Shown in pieces: positions 30,230 through 38,451 of a DNA stretch of 64,000 nt (position 1 is the stretch's first letter; each line of letters starts with the position of its first letter). This DNA comes from CAVTWS01 sp963732655 (lineage in GTDB: Bacteria; Actinomycetota; Acidimicrobiia; Acidimicrobiales; SHLQ01). The notes beneath the pieces were generated by a model. The model saw nothing but the letters and a program-made list of their open reading frames with translations, ran no database searches and had not been told where the DNA came from. The stretch covers positions 1-64,000 of the forward strand of contig CAVTAI010000010.1 in the NCBI GenBank assembly GCA_963732655.1. The letters run 5' to 3'. The position numbers were made by a program, and so were the translations under genes.

Positions 30230-30753
30230 GCTCTCGTTCGTGCGCACCCTCACGGTGGACCATCCTGTTCCGTGGCTCGGCGGTGGCGGTGATGGTGCTC
30301 CTCGGCACCGCGGCGTGTACCGGTGGCGGAGTCGGTGACACCGAGGCCGCTCCCGTCGGTGTCGCGTTCACGACCCGGGAAGGCGCATCGACCGACCTCG
30401 CCGCCTTCGCCGGTCGGCCCCTCGTCGTGAACTTCTTCGCCGCGTGGTGCGCGCCGTGTGTCGCCGAGATGCCCGCCATCGAGGCGGTCCACCAGCACCT
30501 GGGCGATCGGGTGGCGTTCCTCGGTCTGAGCATCGATCCCGATTCCGGTGACGGATGGGCGATCGCTGACGCGGCTGGCGTGTCGTACGAGCTGGGCCAC
30601 GACGCCGATTCGGTCCTGTTCCACGAGCTCGGTGCAGTGGGCATGCCGACGACGGTGCTGATCGACGCCGAGGGCGAGATCGTCGACCGGCACACCGGTG
30701 CGCTGACCGAGGACAGCCTGTCCGACCTGGTCTCGACCCGATTCGGCCTCTGA
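30226..30753 (+). CDS. TlpA/ResA-like thiol-disulfide lipoprotein
   Basis: 175 residues starting at the GTG that overlaps the preceding stop. The lipobox is LGTAAC, and the redox motif WCAPC lies in VVNFFAAWCAPCVAEMPAI, with the cis-Pro loop in VGMPTTVLIDAEG. Such proteins reduce apo-protein thiols outside the membrane. Placed after SCO and PCuAC, it most likely keeps CuA-site or SCO cysteines reduced for copper insertion. No CcdA/DsbD electron donor is encoded nearby, so reductant must come from a distant gene. Confidence 0.88.
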   Translation: MSSRSCAPSRWTILFRGSAVAVMVLLGTAACTGGGVGDTEAAPVGVAFTTREGASTDLAAFAGRPLVVNFFAAWCAPCVAEMPAIEAVHQHLGDRVAFLGLSIDPDSGDGWAIADAAGVSYELGHDADSVLFHELGAVGMPTTVLIDAEGEIVDRHTGALTEDSLSDLVSTRFGL

Positions 30754-30791
30754 CCCCCGGAGACGTTCGGGTGGCGTGCCACTATGGCCCG

Positions 30792-31247
30792 ATGCAGGTC
30801 ACCGCTCGTATCGACTACGCGCTGCGGGCGCTGCTGGAGCTGAGCAACCGCCCCGACCAGCTCATGACACGCGATGAGCTCGCCGAGGCTCAGGAGATTC
30901 CGCCCCGATACCTCGAGAGCATCCTGCTCCAGCTCCGCCAATCCGGACTGGTCATCGGTCAGCGCGGCGCCACCGGTGGGTACCGGCTCGCCCGCCCGCC
31001 GGCGGAGATCACGGTGGCCGATGTCTCGCGGGCCGTCGACGGGCCGCTGGCGTTGATCCAGGGCCAGCGGCCCGAGGCCGTGGTGCACGGCGGTGCCAGC
31101 CGACACCTCGGCGAGATGTGGGTCGGCCTGCGCGCGGCGATCCGATCGGTGATGGAGTCAGTGACCTTGGCCGACCTGCTTGCGGGCGAGCTCCCGGCAC
31201 CGGTTCGGGCACTGGTGGCCGACCCGGACGCCTGGCGACCGCGCTAG
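30792..31247 (+). CDS. Rrf2-family transcriptional regulator without Fe-S cysteines
   Basis: 151 residues from MQVTARIDYALRALLELS. The winged-helix signature is clear: MTRDELAEAQEIPPRYLESILLQLRQSGLV and GQRGATGGYRLARPPAEITVADV. The segment that carries three Cys in IscR/NsrR-type sensors (here GQRPEAVVHGGASRHLGE) has none, so it is not an Fe-S sensor. It resembles the CymR-like branch that senses sulfur metabolism through a partner protein. It converges on a TauE/SafE-type permease gene, which makes a sulfur-related circuit plausible. Confidence 0.85.
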   Translation: MQVTARIDYALRALLELSNRPDQLMTRDELAEAQEIPPRYLESILLQLRQSGLVIGQRGATGGYRLARPPAEITVADVSRAVDGPLALIQGQRPEAVVHGGASRHLGEMWVGLRAAIRSVMESVTLADLLAGELPAPVRALVADPDAWRPR

Positions 31248-31257
31248 CGCGGCCTGG

Positions 31258-32127
31258 TCAGGTGGCCGGGGCGACGACGGGGCGGCGGGCCCGCGACGGG
31301 GCGAGGGCGGCGGTCGACACCATGGCGGTGACGACGCCGTACGCCAACCACCTCGACTCACCGAGCTCCGCCCACGTGGCCAGCTCACGCGAGCTGGTGA
31401 ACAGCAGCAACCCCGCGACCGCTATGCCCATGCCTCGGGCCGGGAGGTGCCGGACCGTCCGAGCGGCCAGCGGCGCGGCGAGCACTCCGCCGGCCAGCAT
31501 GGCCACGACGGTGCCGACCCTGAGATCGTCCCCGAGGTTCCGGAGCAAGGAACCGGACGCGACGGTGGCTACCGCGATCTCGGCCGTGTTGACCGAACCC
31601 ACGACGAAACGGGGCAGGATCCCCCGGTGCAGCAAGTAGGGGGTGACGACGGGCCCCCAGGCACCGATGAGGCCGTTCGTGACGCCGCCCGTCGCCGCCG
31701 CCACGGCGGTGCCGGCGCTGTGGGCGACGTGCTGCGTGTCGTGCGTGTGGGACGGCGACGTGGGAAGCACCCGGCTGAACCGAAACAGGATCCGCAGCCC
31801 GACGGCGATCAGTAGCGCGGCAAGAATCGGGCGCAGCTGGTCGCCGTCGACCCGCGTGACGATGGTCGTACCGATGACCGCCCCGACGGCGCCGGGCATG
31901 GCGAGTTGGATCACGAGCCGCCGGTCGATGTTGCCGTAGCGCCAGTGCGACACCCCGCCGGCGACGCCGGTCGCGACCTTGGCCAGATTCACCGTCGTGG
32001 ACACGGCGGAGGGGGACAGGCCCCCCGCCAACAAGATGCTGGCCGACGTCGGGCCGAATCCCATGCCCAGCGAACCGTCGACCATCGCCGCCGCGAAACC
32101 GGCCAGAAAGACGAGGACGAGCTCCAT
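31258..32127 (-). CDS. TauE/SafE-type anion permease
   Basis: 289 residues; the start ATG at 32127 (MELVLVFLAGFAAAMVDG) is chosen over an upstream TTG. About eight hydrophobic helices are visible, with the family repeat LGMGFGPTSASILLAGGLSP at the N-terminus and its counterpart GGVTNGLIGAWGPVVTPYLL in the second half. The central loop is His-rich (SHTHDTQHVAHS). Family members export sulfite or sulfoacetate or import related organic anions. A palindromic operator-like element overlaps its upstream region. Confidence 0.85.
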   Translation of the reverse strand: MELVLVFLAGFAAAMVDGSLGMGFGPTSASILLAGGLSPSAVSTTVNLAKVATGVAGGVSHWRYGNIDRRLVIQLAMPGAVGAVIGTTIVTRVDGDQLRPILAALLIAVGLRILFRFSRVLPTSPSHTHDTQHVAHSAGTAVAAATGGVTNGLIGAWGPVVTPYLLHRGILPRFVVGSVNTAEIAVATVASGSLLRNLGDDLRVGTVVAMLAGGVLAAPLAARTVRHLPARGMGIAVAGLLLFTSSRELATWAELGESRWLAYGVVTAMVSTAALAPSRARRPVVAPAT

Positions 32128-32133
32128 ATGGCA

Positions 32134-32160
32134 CAAATCCTACCGGAGTACCGGTATTTG
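32134..32160. promoter_or_regulatory. candidate operator upstream of the TauE-like permease
   Basis: An AT-bounded element lies 7-33 nt upstream of the permease start. CAAAT at 32134-32138 and ATTTG at 32156-32160 form inverted ends, and the interior holds TACCGGAG followed by the self-complementary TACCGGTA. It would overlap the ribosome-binding region, so binding would block expression. The adjacent Rrf2 regulator is the obvious candidate ligand, but that is inference. Confidence 0.4.
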
Positions 32161-32211
32161 GATCAAGAGGAGAGATGTCACACGGAGGGGACGCCGAAGC
32201 CGTCGGGGTCG

Positions 32212-33213
32212 TCAGCCGTGCTCGGGGACGACGAGCACCTTGCCCACGGCACCGCGATCGGCGACCAGGCGTAGGGCGGCGCCCGCGTCCGCCAGCGAGA
32301 ACCGAGCTGACACGTAGGGATCGAGTCGCCCGGTCGCCAGGAGCTCCATGAGCTCCGTTTCGTCGCGCCGCGCCTGGTCCCGCCCGCGCTCGCCGAAGCT
32401 GCGCATCTCGAATCCCATGATGGTGATCCCCTTGAGCAGCACCAGGTTGAGCGGGATCCGCGGGATCTCGCCGGCTGCGTAGCCAATGGTGACGAACCGG
32501 CCACCGAAGCCCATGGAACGCACCGCCGGTTCGGAGTACTGGCCACCGACCGGATCGATCACCACGTCGAACCCCTTCGGCGCCGCCGCCCGGAGCTGCT
32601 CGCGGAAGTCGTCGGCGGTGTAGTCCACCGCGATCTCGGCGCCCCGCTCGAGGCAGACCGCTCGTTTGGCCTCGGTCGACGCGGCGGCCACGACGGTCGC
32701 CCCCAGCACTCGCGCGACGTCGACCGCCGCCATTCCGACGCCTCCGGCAGCTCCCAGGACGAGCACTCGCTCCCCGGGCTGCACCTTCGCCACGGACCGC
32801 AGCGAGTGGTATGCCGTGGCGTACGCGACCCAGAACCCGGCAGTGGTGATCGGCTCGACGCCGGCCGGAACCGCCTTGAGACCGGCGGCCGACACGACGA
32901 CCTCCCCGGCGAAGGCGCCCACCATCACGGCACCGAACACGTCGTCGCCCACGGACCAGCGGTCGACCCCCGGACCCACCGCGGAGATCGTGCCGGCGAA
33001 CTCGCTGCCCGGAGAGAACGGCACCGGAACCCGCACCTGGTAGCGGTTGTCCATGATCAACACGTCGGGGAAGTTGGCGGCGGCGGCGGCGATCCGGACC
33101 CGCACCTCGCCCTCACCCGGCTCCGGGAGAGGGATCTGCTCGACGACGAGGTTCTCGGGCGGCCCGTGCTCGTGGAGCACGGCGGCCCACATCAAGTTCT
33201 GGCTGGTGTTCAC
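32212..33213 (-). CDS. NADPH:quinone-reductase-type medium-chain dehydrogenase
   Basis: 333 residues of the zinc-free MDR superfamily. Visible motifs are AAAAANFPDVLIMDNRYQV, PFSPGSEFAGTISAVGPGV and the NADP loop VLVLGAAGGVGMAAVDVARVLG, then GFDVVIDPVGGQYSEPAVRSM. The Cys/His zinc ligands of alcohol dehydrogenases are absent. Typical reactions are NADPH-dependent reduction of quinones or enoyl-thioesters. It is followed on the same strand, with divergent spacing, by a hotdog thioesterase, suggesting acyl-CoA metabolism in this neighbourhood. Confidence 0.87.
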   Translation of the reverse strand: MNTSQNLMWAAVLHEHGPPENLVVEQIPLPEPGEGEVRVRIAAAAANFPDVLIMDNRYQVRVPVPFSPGSEFAGTISAVGPGVDRWSVGDDVFGAVMVGAFAGEVVVSAAGLKAVPAGVEPITTAGFWVAYATAYHSLRSVAKVQPGERVLVLGAAGGVGMAAVDVARVLGATVVAAASTEAKRAVCLERGAEIAVDYTADDFREQLRAAAPKGFDVVIDPVGGQYSEPAVRSMGFGGRFVTIGYAAGEIPRIPLNLVLLKGITIMGFEMRSFGERGRDQARRDETELMELLATGRLDPYVSARFSLADAGAALRLVADRGAVGKVLVVPEHG

Positions 33214-33226
33214 GGAGGGACAGTAC

Positions 33227-34054
33227 TCAGCCCTGATGGCGAGCGCCGAGGGAGACGAGGGTCGAGGTGGTCAGGCGGTCGGCGCCGACATCGTACGACC
33301 GGACCCGCACGAGGGCCTGCTCCGCGGTCACGCCGAGCACCTCGGGTCGGAAGCGAATCGGCCCCACCCGGCTCGGTGCGAGGTAGCGGATGAGCAGGCC
33401 GAGCGGTGGGCGCCCGGCGGTGGCGGGATGCCGGATCGCGGCTTCTTCGGCCCCGATGGCGATGAGGCCTCCGTGCAACATGCCCCACGGATTCCGCAGC
33501 TGTTCGGTGACGTCCAGGTCGACTTCGTGGTCAGGGGTGGACGTCAGACCCAGGTACTCGCCGAGCGGCAGCGGAAGGTCCATGCGCTCCACGCCGGCGT
33601 CCAGCCGAACGCCGCGCGGCCAGAGATCGGTCGACGGCGGCGACTCGACGGTCAGGCAGTGCGAGGTGATCGACCCCACACCGAGCACCTCGTCCGTCGC
33701 GTCGTCGAACAGGTCGAGGTCGCAGACCGACGTGGTCGAACCGGTTCGAACTTCCGTCCCGACGATCCGTACCGGACGGACGCCGATGGGAGCGACCAGA
33801 CGCATCTCCAGATCGGTCGTGACGACCCACGTACCTTCCGGCGCGGCGAGGCCGGCGGCGAGTCCCCCGGCGCCATCGGCCGTGAACGTGATGGCCCCGA
33901 GCCGGAGATGCCCCAATGAGTCGATGAGGCTCGGCCTCGGTTCCATCCAATTGATGACTCGCCCGTCGACCTCCACCTGGGAGCCCGAGCTCATGGACGT
34001 GAAGAAGCCGGGCGGTCGCTTCTGGAACTCGGGGCTGCGGCGGTTCGTCGTCAC
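33227..34054 (-). CDS. double-hotdog (PaaI-like) acyl-CoA thioesterase family protein
   Basis: 275 residues. The second half carries the PaaI-type signature NPWGMLHGGLIAIGAEEAAIR followed by LLIRYLAPSRVGPIRFRPEVLG. The first half is a more diverged hotdog copy (LGAITFTADGAGGLAAGLA, RLVAPIGVRPVRIVGTEVR). The catalytic Asp/Glu position after HGG appears as GAEEA. Substrate chain length cannot be told. It sits 13 nt upstream of the MDR dehydrogenase, so the pair is probably an operon. Confidence 0.82.
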   Translation of the reverse strand: MTTNRRSPEFQKRPPGFFTSMSSGSQVEVDGRVINWMEPRPSLIDSLGHLRLGAITFTADGAGGLAAGLAAPEGTWVVTTDLEMRLVAPIGVRPVRIVGTEVRTGSTTSVCDLDLFDDATDEVLGVGSITSHCLTVESPPSTDLWPRGVRLDAGVERMDLPLPLGEYLGLTSTPDHEVDLDVTEQLRNPWGMLHGGLIAIGAEEAAIRHPATAGRPPLGLLIRYLAPSRVGPIRFRPEVLGVTAEQALVRVRSYDVGADRLTTSTLVSLGARHQG

Positions 34055-34109
34055 GATCGCTGAGCTTGGCAGCTGGCGCCCGACGGTCCCGAATCGACAC
34101 CCGTCTCCG

Positions 34110-34547
34110 TCAGGTCGGCGGGGATCCCGGATCTGGCCTCCAGCTCACCGGCGTGAGGAGCTGGCGGCTGACCAGCTCCTTGCAGGCCAGGTGCATCGTC
34201 GGTTCGTGCTCCAGGCCCAACCCGACCAGATCGGGACCGAGCGAGTGGGCGTAGATCACCAGACGACGGGCGTCGAAGAGGCAACGCCCGTCGGGATGGA
34301 CGTCGACATCGATCTGGGCCCCTGAGACGTCGGTCAGGCAGCAGCCATTGGCGTCGACGATGTACTCGATCCCCGAACGCGAACGACCAGCCGCGGCGAC
34401 CTCGCCGGCCGCCACGGAATCGATCAACTCCCGTAGCCCGCCCGTGAAGCCGAAGTCCGCGAGGACCTGGGTCCGTAGGGCCTCGAGCATCACCACGTAG
34501 CTGATGATCAGCGCTTCGGGTGTGGTGGGGTGAGGTAAGGGGCGCAT
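34110..34547 (-). CDS. DUF6896-like protein of unknown function
   Basis: 145 residues. I tentatively relate it to DUF6896 from the central pattern EYIVDANGCCLTDVSGAQ, then IDVDVHPDGRCLFDARRLVIYA, which resembles the GxGC...vDFDfg..Gr.dgFDawRL motif of that family. The N-terminus is helical. The function is unknown. The gene is transcribed alone between the thioesterase and the DNA-repair pair. Confidence 0.5.
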   Translation of the reverse strand: MRPLPHPTTPEALIISYVVMLEALRTQVLADFGFTGGLRELIDSVAAGEVAAAGRSRSGIEYIVDANGCCLTDVSGAQIDVDVHPDGRCLFDARRLVIYAHSLGPDLVGLGLEHEPTMHLACKELVSRQLLTPVSWRPDPGSPPT

Positions 34548-34638
34548 CGATCCAGCACGGCTCGGGCCCGCTCGAACTCACCTCTGGTCTAGCGCGCCGG
34601 GGGCGAGGCGGGGTGTATGCCTCGGCGGCGAGCCCCGG

Positions 34639-35136
34639 TCAGGCGTGGATCAGGACCCGTTGCTCGTGATCGAGCAGCCAGGCTTTCGTCTCGACGCCCG
34701 CCGCGAAGCCGGTCAGATGACCGGAGGCGCCCACGACCCGGTGACACGGGACGATGATCGGGATCGGGTTGCGGCCGTTCGCCGCACCGACGGCCCGAGC
34801 CTTGTTGGGGTCGCCCAGCCGCCGAGCCTGCTCGCCGTAGGAGATGGTGTCGCCGAACGGGATCTCCCGCAACACCTGCCACGCCGACTGTTGGAACGCG
34901 GTGCCTTTGGGAGCGAGCGGGAGGTCGAACGTCTGGCGCGACCCGGCGAAGTACTCGTCGAGCTGACGACGGGTTTCGACGAGGACCGGATCTGCTTCCT
35001 CGGTCTGCGCCCCGTCCAACCTGAATGCGTCGATCCCTTCGCCCGGCCACAGGACGGCGCGGAGGCCGGTCTCGTCGGCGAAGAGCACGAGTGGTCCGAC
35101 CGGGGAGGGCATGGTGCAGGTGGTGAGGGTGGTCAT
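34639..35136 (-). CDS. ogt: O6-methylguanine-DNA methyltransferase
   Basis: 165 residues from MTTLTTCTMPSPVGPLVLFAD. The acceptor motif PCHRVVG (Cys of PCHR) is present in NPIPIIVPCHRVVGASG, and the DNA-recognition helix is in GTAFQQSAWQVLREIPFG. The protein removes O6-alkyl groups from guanine by irreversible transfer to its Cys. Its ATG overlaps the stop of the Ada-AlkA gene (ATGA), giving a translationally coupled alkylation-repair operon. A ribosome-binding site AGGAGACCC is present inside the upstream gene. Confidence 0.93.
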   Translation of the reverse strand: MTTLTTCTMPSPVGPLVLFADETGLRAVLWPGEGIDAFRLDGAQTEEADPVLVETRRQLDEYFAGSRQTFDLPLAPKGTAFQQSAWQVLREIPFGDTISYGEQARRLGDPNKARAVGAANGRNPIPIIVPCHRVVGASGHLTGFAAGVETKAWLLDHEQRVLIHA

Positions 35137-36740
35137 GATCGGGTCTCCTGAGGTGGCGAGGCGGGGCCGGGTTGGGCCCACAGGTGGTGGAGGGCATACG
35201 AACGCCAGGGCCGCCACCGTTGGGAACGTTCGCGTGCCGTGCGGGGGTCGGTCGGTTCGCCGATGGCGGCCAGCCCGTGTTTGACGCCCAGGTCGGTCGG
35301 TAGGAAGACATCGGGGTGGCCCAGGGCGCGCATCACGATGTAGTCCGCGGTCCACGGTCCGATGCCGGGCAGGGCCTGGAGCCGCTCCGATGTCTCGTCG
35401 GGGTCGGCGCCGGGTCCGAGGTCGATCCGATCGTCGGCCAACGCCCGGCTGAGCTCGATCAGCGCCCGACCGCGGGCACGAGGCATGGGGAGGTCGGTCG
35501 GCTCGAGCGTGGCGAGGGTCTCCACGCTCGGGAACATGTGCGTGAGGGCCGGGTGATCGATCGCCGCCGCACGGCCATGGTCCCGCACCAGCCGGGCGGC
35601 CACCGTGCGGGCGCCGGCCACTGAGACCTGCTGGCCGATGACCGCTCGTATGGCGATCTCGTGCCCATCGACGTGACCCGGGGACCGCAGGCCGGCACGG
35701 GCGGCGACGAGCGGGCTGAGCATCGGGTCCGCCGCCAGGTGGTCGTCGATGGCGAACGGGTCGGCGTCGAGATCGAGGAGACGGCGGCACCGTTGCACCG
35801 CCGTGCCGACATCACGCCAGTCGGTCATCGTCAACCGACACGTGAGATGGGCGGCCCCGGTGCCAACGGGGGTCGAGATATCGACCGTGCTGCCTGGGGT
35901 CGATATCTCGACCGTGCTGGCTGGGGTCGAGATCTCGACCGTGCTGGCTGGGGTCGATATCTCGACCGTGGCCGGGCCGTGGGGGAGCGCGAGCACTCGG
36001 GCGTAGGTCGCGCCGTCGGCGTGCTCGACCCCGGGGACGGCCCGGCGCCCGAGGAACTCGAACAACGCAACGACGGCCAGCGGGCGGCGGTACGGGAGTT
36101 GGATCTCGATGGTTCCGGGCACCGGTGACGCCGGGCCCCTCCGCCGGCCCCGCAGCTCGGTCGGCGACGAGGCGAACACCTCGCGGATCGTGTCGTTGAA
36201 CTGCCGGATCGAGGAGAACCCGGCCGCGAACGCCACGTCGGTGAGGGGGAGGTCGGTCGTCTCGATGAGTAGGCGTGCGGTGTGGGCCCGTTGGGCTCGG
36301 GCCAGAGCCAAGGGCCCGGCCCCCAACTCGGTGCGGAGCAGCCGCCCGAGATGGCGCTCGCTGTAAGCCAGCCGGTGCGCCAGACCGGTCACGCCCTCCC
36401 GATCCACGACACCGTCGGCGATGAGGCGCACCGCCCGGGCCGCCAGATCGGCCCGAACGTTCCACTCCGGTGAGCCCGGAGCGGCGTCAGGGCGACACCT
36501 CTTGCAGGCTCGGAACCCGAGCTGCTGAGCCGCCGCGGGAGTGCGGAAGAAGCGGACGTTCTTCCGGCGAGGAGTGGTCGCCGGACAGCTGGGTCGGCAG
36601 TAGATGCCCGTGGACGTGACGGCCACGGTGAACCACCCGTCGAAACGGGGATCGCGTCCCGAGATGACCTGGTAACACCAATCCGGGTCGAGCGTGGGGG
36701 GTGAGGCGGGAGCGAGCACGACATGATCGTGCCCGATCAC
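35133..36740 (-). CDS. alkA: Ada metal-binding / AraC / AlkA fusion, DNA-3-methyladenine glycosylase II
   Basis: 535 residues in three parts. The N-terminal Ada zinc domain has four Cys (IYCRPSC...ACKRCRPD), the methylphosphotriester sensor. An AraC-type helix-turn-helix follows (LAYSERHLGRLLRTELG; DVAFAAGFSSIRQFNDTIR). The C-terminal AlkA domain has the helix-hairpin-helix LPGIGPWTADYIVMRALG and the catalytic Asp in FLPTDLGVKHG. It senses methylation damage, activates repair genes and excises alkylated bases. The AlkA N-terminal subdomain carries an in-frame array of a 27-bp repeat (TVEISTPAS units) that lengthens a normally short loop by about 30 residues. Confidence 0.92.
   Translation of the reverse strand: MIGHDHVVLAPASPPTLDPDWCYQVISGRDPRFDGWFTVAVTSTGIYCRPSCPATTPRRKNVRFFRTPAAAQQLGFRACKRCRPDAAPGSPEWNVRADLAARAVRLIADGVVDREGVTGLAHRLAYSERHLGRLLRTELGAGPLALARAQRAHTARLLIETTDLPLTDVAFAAGFSSIRQFNDTIREVFASSPTELRGRRRGPASPVPGTIEIQLPYRRPLAVVALFEFLGRRAVPGVEHADGATYARVLALPHGPATVEISTPASTVEISTPASTVEISTPGSTVDISTPVGTGAAHLTCRLTMTDWRDVGTAVQRCRRLLDLDADPFAIDDHLAADPMLSPLVAARAGLRSPGHVDGHEIAIRAVIGQQVSVAGARTVAARLVRDHGRAAAIDHPALTHMFPSVETLATLEPTDLPMPRARGRALIELSRALADDRIDLGPGADPDETSERLQALPGIGPWTADYIVMRALGHPDVFLPTDLGVKHGLAAIGEPTDPRTARERSQRWRPWRSYALHHLWAQPGPASPPQETRS
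35871..35967. repeat. four-copy 27-bp palindrome array inside alkA
   Basis: Four 16-bp palindromic cores start at 35871, 35898, 35925 and 35952: GGTCGAGATATCGACC, GGTCGATATCTCGACC, GGTCGAGATCTCGACC (perfectly self-complementary) and GGTCGATATCTCGACC. They are separated by 11 nt, GTGCTGCCTGG once and GTGCTGGCTGG twice. The 27-nt period keeps the alkA frame. The same 11-nt separator occurs in the 44.3-kb array. Confidence 0.9.
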
Positions 36741-36794
36741 CAGGCGCTTGACTAGCGGAAATCGGCCATCGCCGTGGGTTCCGTGCTCGGCTGC

Positions 36795-37634
36795 TCAGGT
36801 GGCGCTGGTCGACGCCATCCCGTGGCGGAGCAACGGGGTCAGGCACACGGCGCCGATACCGGCGATGACCACCGCGAAGACCGTGCCTGACGGAGACCAG
36901 TCGATGTCGTCGTTGAACCTCAGGAGCGCCACGAGCACCGCCACCGCATAGACCACTCCCGCCACGAGAACGGGGCGGATGCGGGTGAGCTCACGTTCGC
37001 GCGCGGCGGCGATGGCTGTCGCCCCCAACCCCATAGCCCACGCCGAGATGGCTCGAGCGGTCAGGTCGGTGAGCGGCCACGGCCACCACGTGATCTCGTC
37101 GCCTCCGACGAACAACACGATCGCCAGCACCACGAGCAGCAGGCCGAGAGCGTGCACAACCTTCTGTCCGGTGACCGACAGAGCCGGATCGGTCACCGAC
37201 GGCTCGAGCCCGATCGTGCGCCGCTGGAGCATGATCACCCACCCGAGGACGAGCGGGAGAACGATGTACACGGCGAGCCATCCCCAACCGGCGATCTTGG
37301 CGGTGGCCACTCCCTCGTCGAGGTGGAAGGCGTCGAGGTGGACGAGCGTGGTGACCAACGTGACGACCGTGAACGCGGTGGTGCCGTAGATCGGGGCCCG
37401 GGCATCGGCCCAGCGCGACCTTTGCCCCGTCAGCCCGAGCATCGGCAGCGAGGCCAGGTACCCGGAACCGAGGAGCGCCGCCGACATCGGTTGCGCCACG
37501 GTCCACGCGAACCAATCCTGCGTCTCCTCGCTGAACACGTAGAGCTGGAAGAGGGCGAGGACGACGGCCACGACGGCGGCGAGCAGGATCCACCGCAGCT
37601 GTTTGGTGATCGGTTGTGGTCCGGCGATGGTCAT
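36795..37634 (-). CDS. multi-pass membrane protein of unknown function
   Basis: 279 residues from MTIAGPQPITKQLRWILL at 37634. Roughly eight hydrophobic segments are visible, for example VAVVLALFQLYVF, TAFTVVTLVTTLVHLDAF, WLAVYIVLPLVLGWVIML, ALGLLLVVLAIVLFVGG and VLVAGVVYAVAVLVALL. No transporter motif or catalytic residue is evident. It diverges from the isochorismatase-like gene and ends 54 nt from the start of the Ada-AlkA gene. Confidence 0.75.
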   Translation of the reverse strand: MTIAGPQPITKQLRWILLAAVVAVVLALFQLYVFSEETQDWFAWTVAQPMSAALLGSGYLASLPMLGLTGQRSRWADARAPIYGTTAFTVVTLVTTLVHLDAFHLDEGVATAKIAGWGWLAVYIVLPLVLGWVIMLQRRTIGLEPSVTDPALSVTGQKVVHALGLLLVVLAIVLFVGGDEITWWPWPLTDLTARAISAWAMGLGATAIAAARERELTRIRPVLVAGVVYAVAVLVALLRFNDDIDWSPSGTVFAVVIAGIGAVCLTPLLRHGMASTSAT

Positions 37635-37752
37635 GCGAGGCCTCTGTCTCCGTCCGCCCGCCCGGGAACCTAGCCCGGCGTTGCCGGGCCCGGGGAAACT
37701 AGTGCGCTGCCAGAAAGGTCGCGAGTCGGGCGGCCGGGTAGCGTCGTCCCCC

Positions 37753-38421
37753 ATGAGCAGCGACACCGATCCCGCCACCAGAGCCCGCCAGCGCCTGACC
37801 GCACTGGTCGACCCGACCCGGACCGCTGTTCTCACCATGGAGATGCAGCAGGGGGTCATCGGCGCGGCCGCCACGTTCCCGCAGCTCGGCGATGAATGCC
37901 GGAGCTCCGGCATGCTCGACGCCCTCGGACGGCTGTGCGGCGCCGCTCGCCGGGCGGGCGCCCCGGTCGTCCACTGCACTGTGGTGGAGCGGCCCGACGG
38001 CCTCGGTTCGAAGGCGAACTGCAAGGTCTTCGCGCTCTCGGCCAAGTTGCGCACGGCCGACGGCCACCGGCTGTTGGAGGCCGGGACCGATGGTCCGCTG
38101 GTCGTGCCCGAGCTCGGGCGCGACCAGCGTGATCTCGAGGTGCCCCGCATCACGGGGATGACCCCGTTCAGCTCGACGGAGCTCGATCAGATCCTCCGCA
38201 ACCTCGGCATCACGACCGTCATCGCCACCGGTGTCTCGGTGAACCTCGGAATCATGGGCATGGTGTTGGGTGCTATCGACCGCGGATACGACGTCGTCCT
38301 CCCGCGTGACGCAGTGGCGGGAGTCCCGAACGACTACGCCCAGTCGGTGATCGACAACTCGCTCTCCCTGCTGGCCACGTTGACCACGGTCGACGATGTC
38401 ATCGCCGTCTGGCAGCCATGA
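37753..38421 (+). CDS. isochorismatase-like protein without the catalytic Cys
   Basis: 222 residues from MSSDTDPATRARQ. The fold is recognisable: TAVLTMEMQQGVIGA in place of the usual xxDmQ strand, GAPVVHCTVV, and GITTVIATGVSVNLGIMGMVLGAIDRGYDVVLPRDAVAG. In catalytic cysteine hydrolases the segment after TG.st has a Cys; here it is NLGIMG, and the N-terminal Asp is replaced by Glu (MEMQ). The conserved Lys may be retained (GSKANCK). This suggests a divergent or non-hydrolytic member. Intact and probably co-transcribed with tesB 30 nt downstream. Confidence 0.75.
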   Translation: MSSDTDPATRARQRLTALVDPTRTAVLTMEMQQGVIGAAATFPQLGDECRSSGMLDALGRLCGAARRAGAPVVHCTVVERPDGLGSKANCKVFALSAKLRTADGHRLLEAGTDGPLVVPELGRDQRDLEVPRITGMTPFSSTELDQILRNLGITTVIATGVSVNLGIMGMVLGAIDRGYDVVLPRDAVAGVPNDYAQSVIDNSLSLLATLTTVDDVIAVWQP

Positions 38422-38451
38422 CCTCGTCACCACGGCTTCGGCGGTGCCGTC

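Noticed and set aside
35871..35967. CRISPR array
   Set aside because: The regular 27-bp spacing looks like an array, but the separators are identical rather than unique, the units are palindromes inside a coding sequence, and no cas gene is present.
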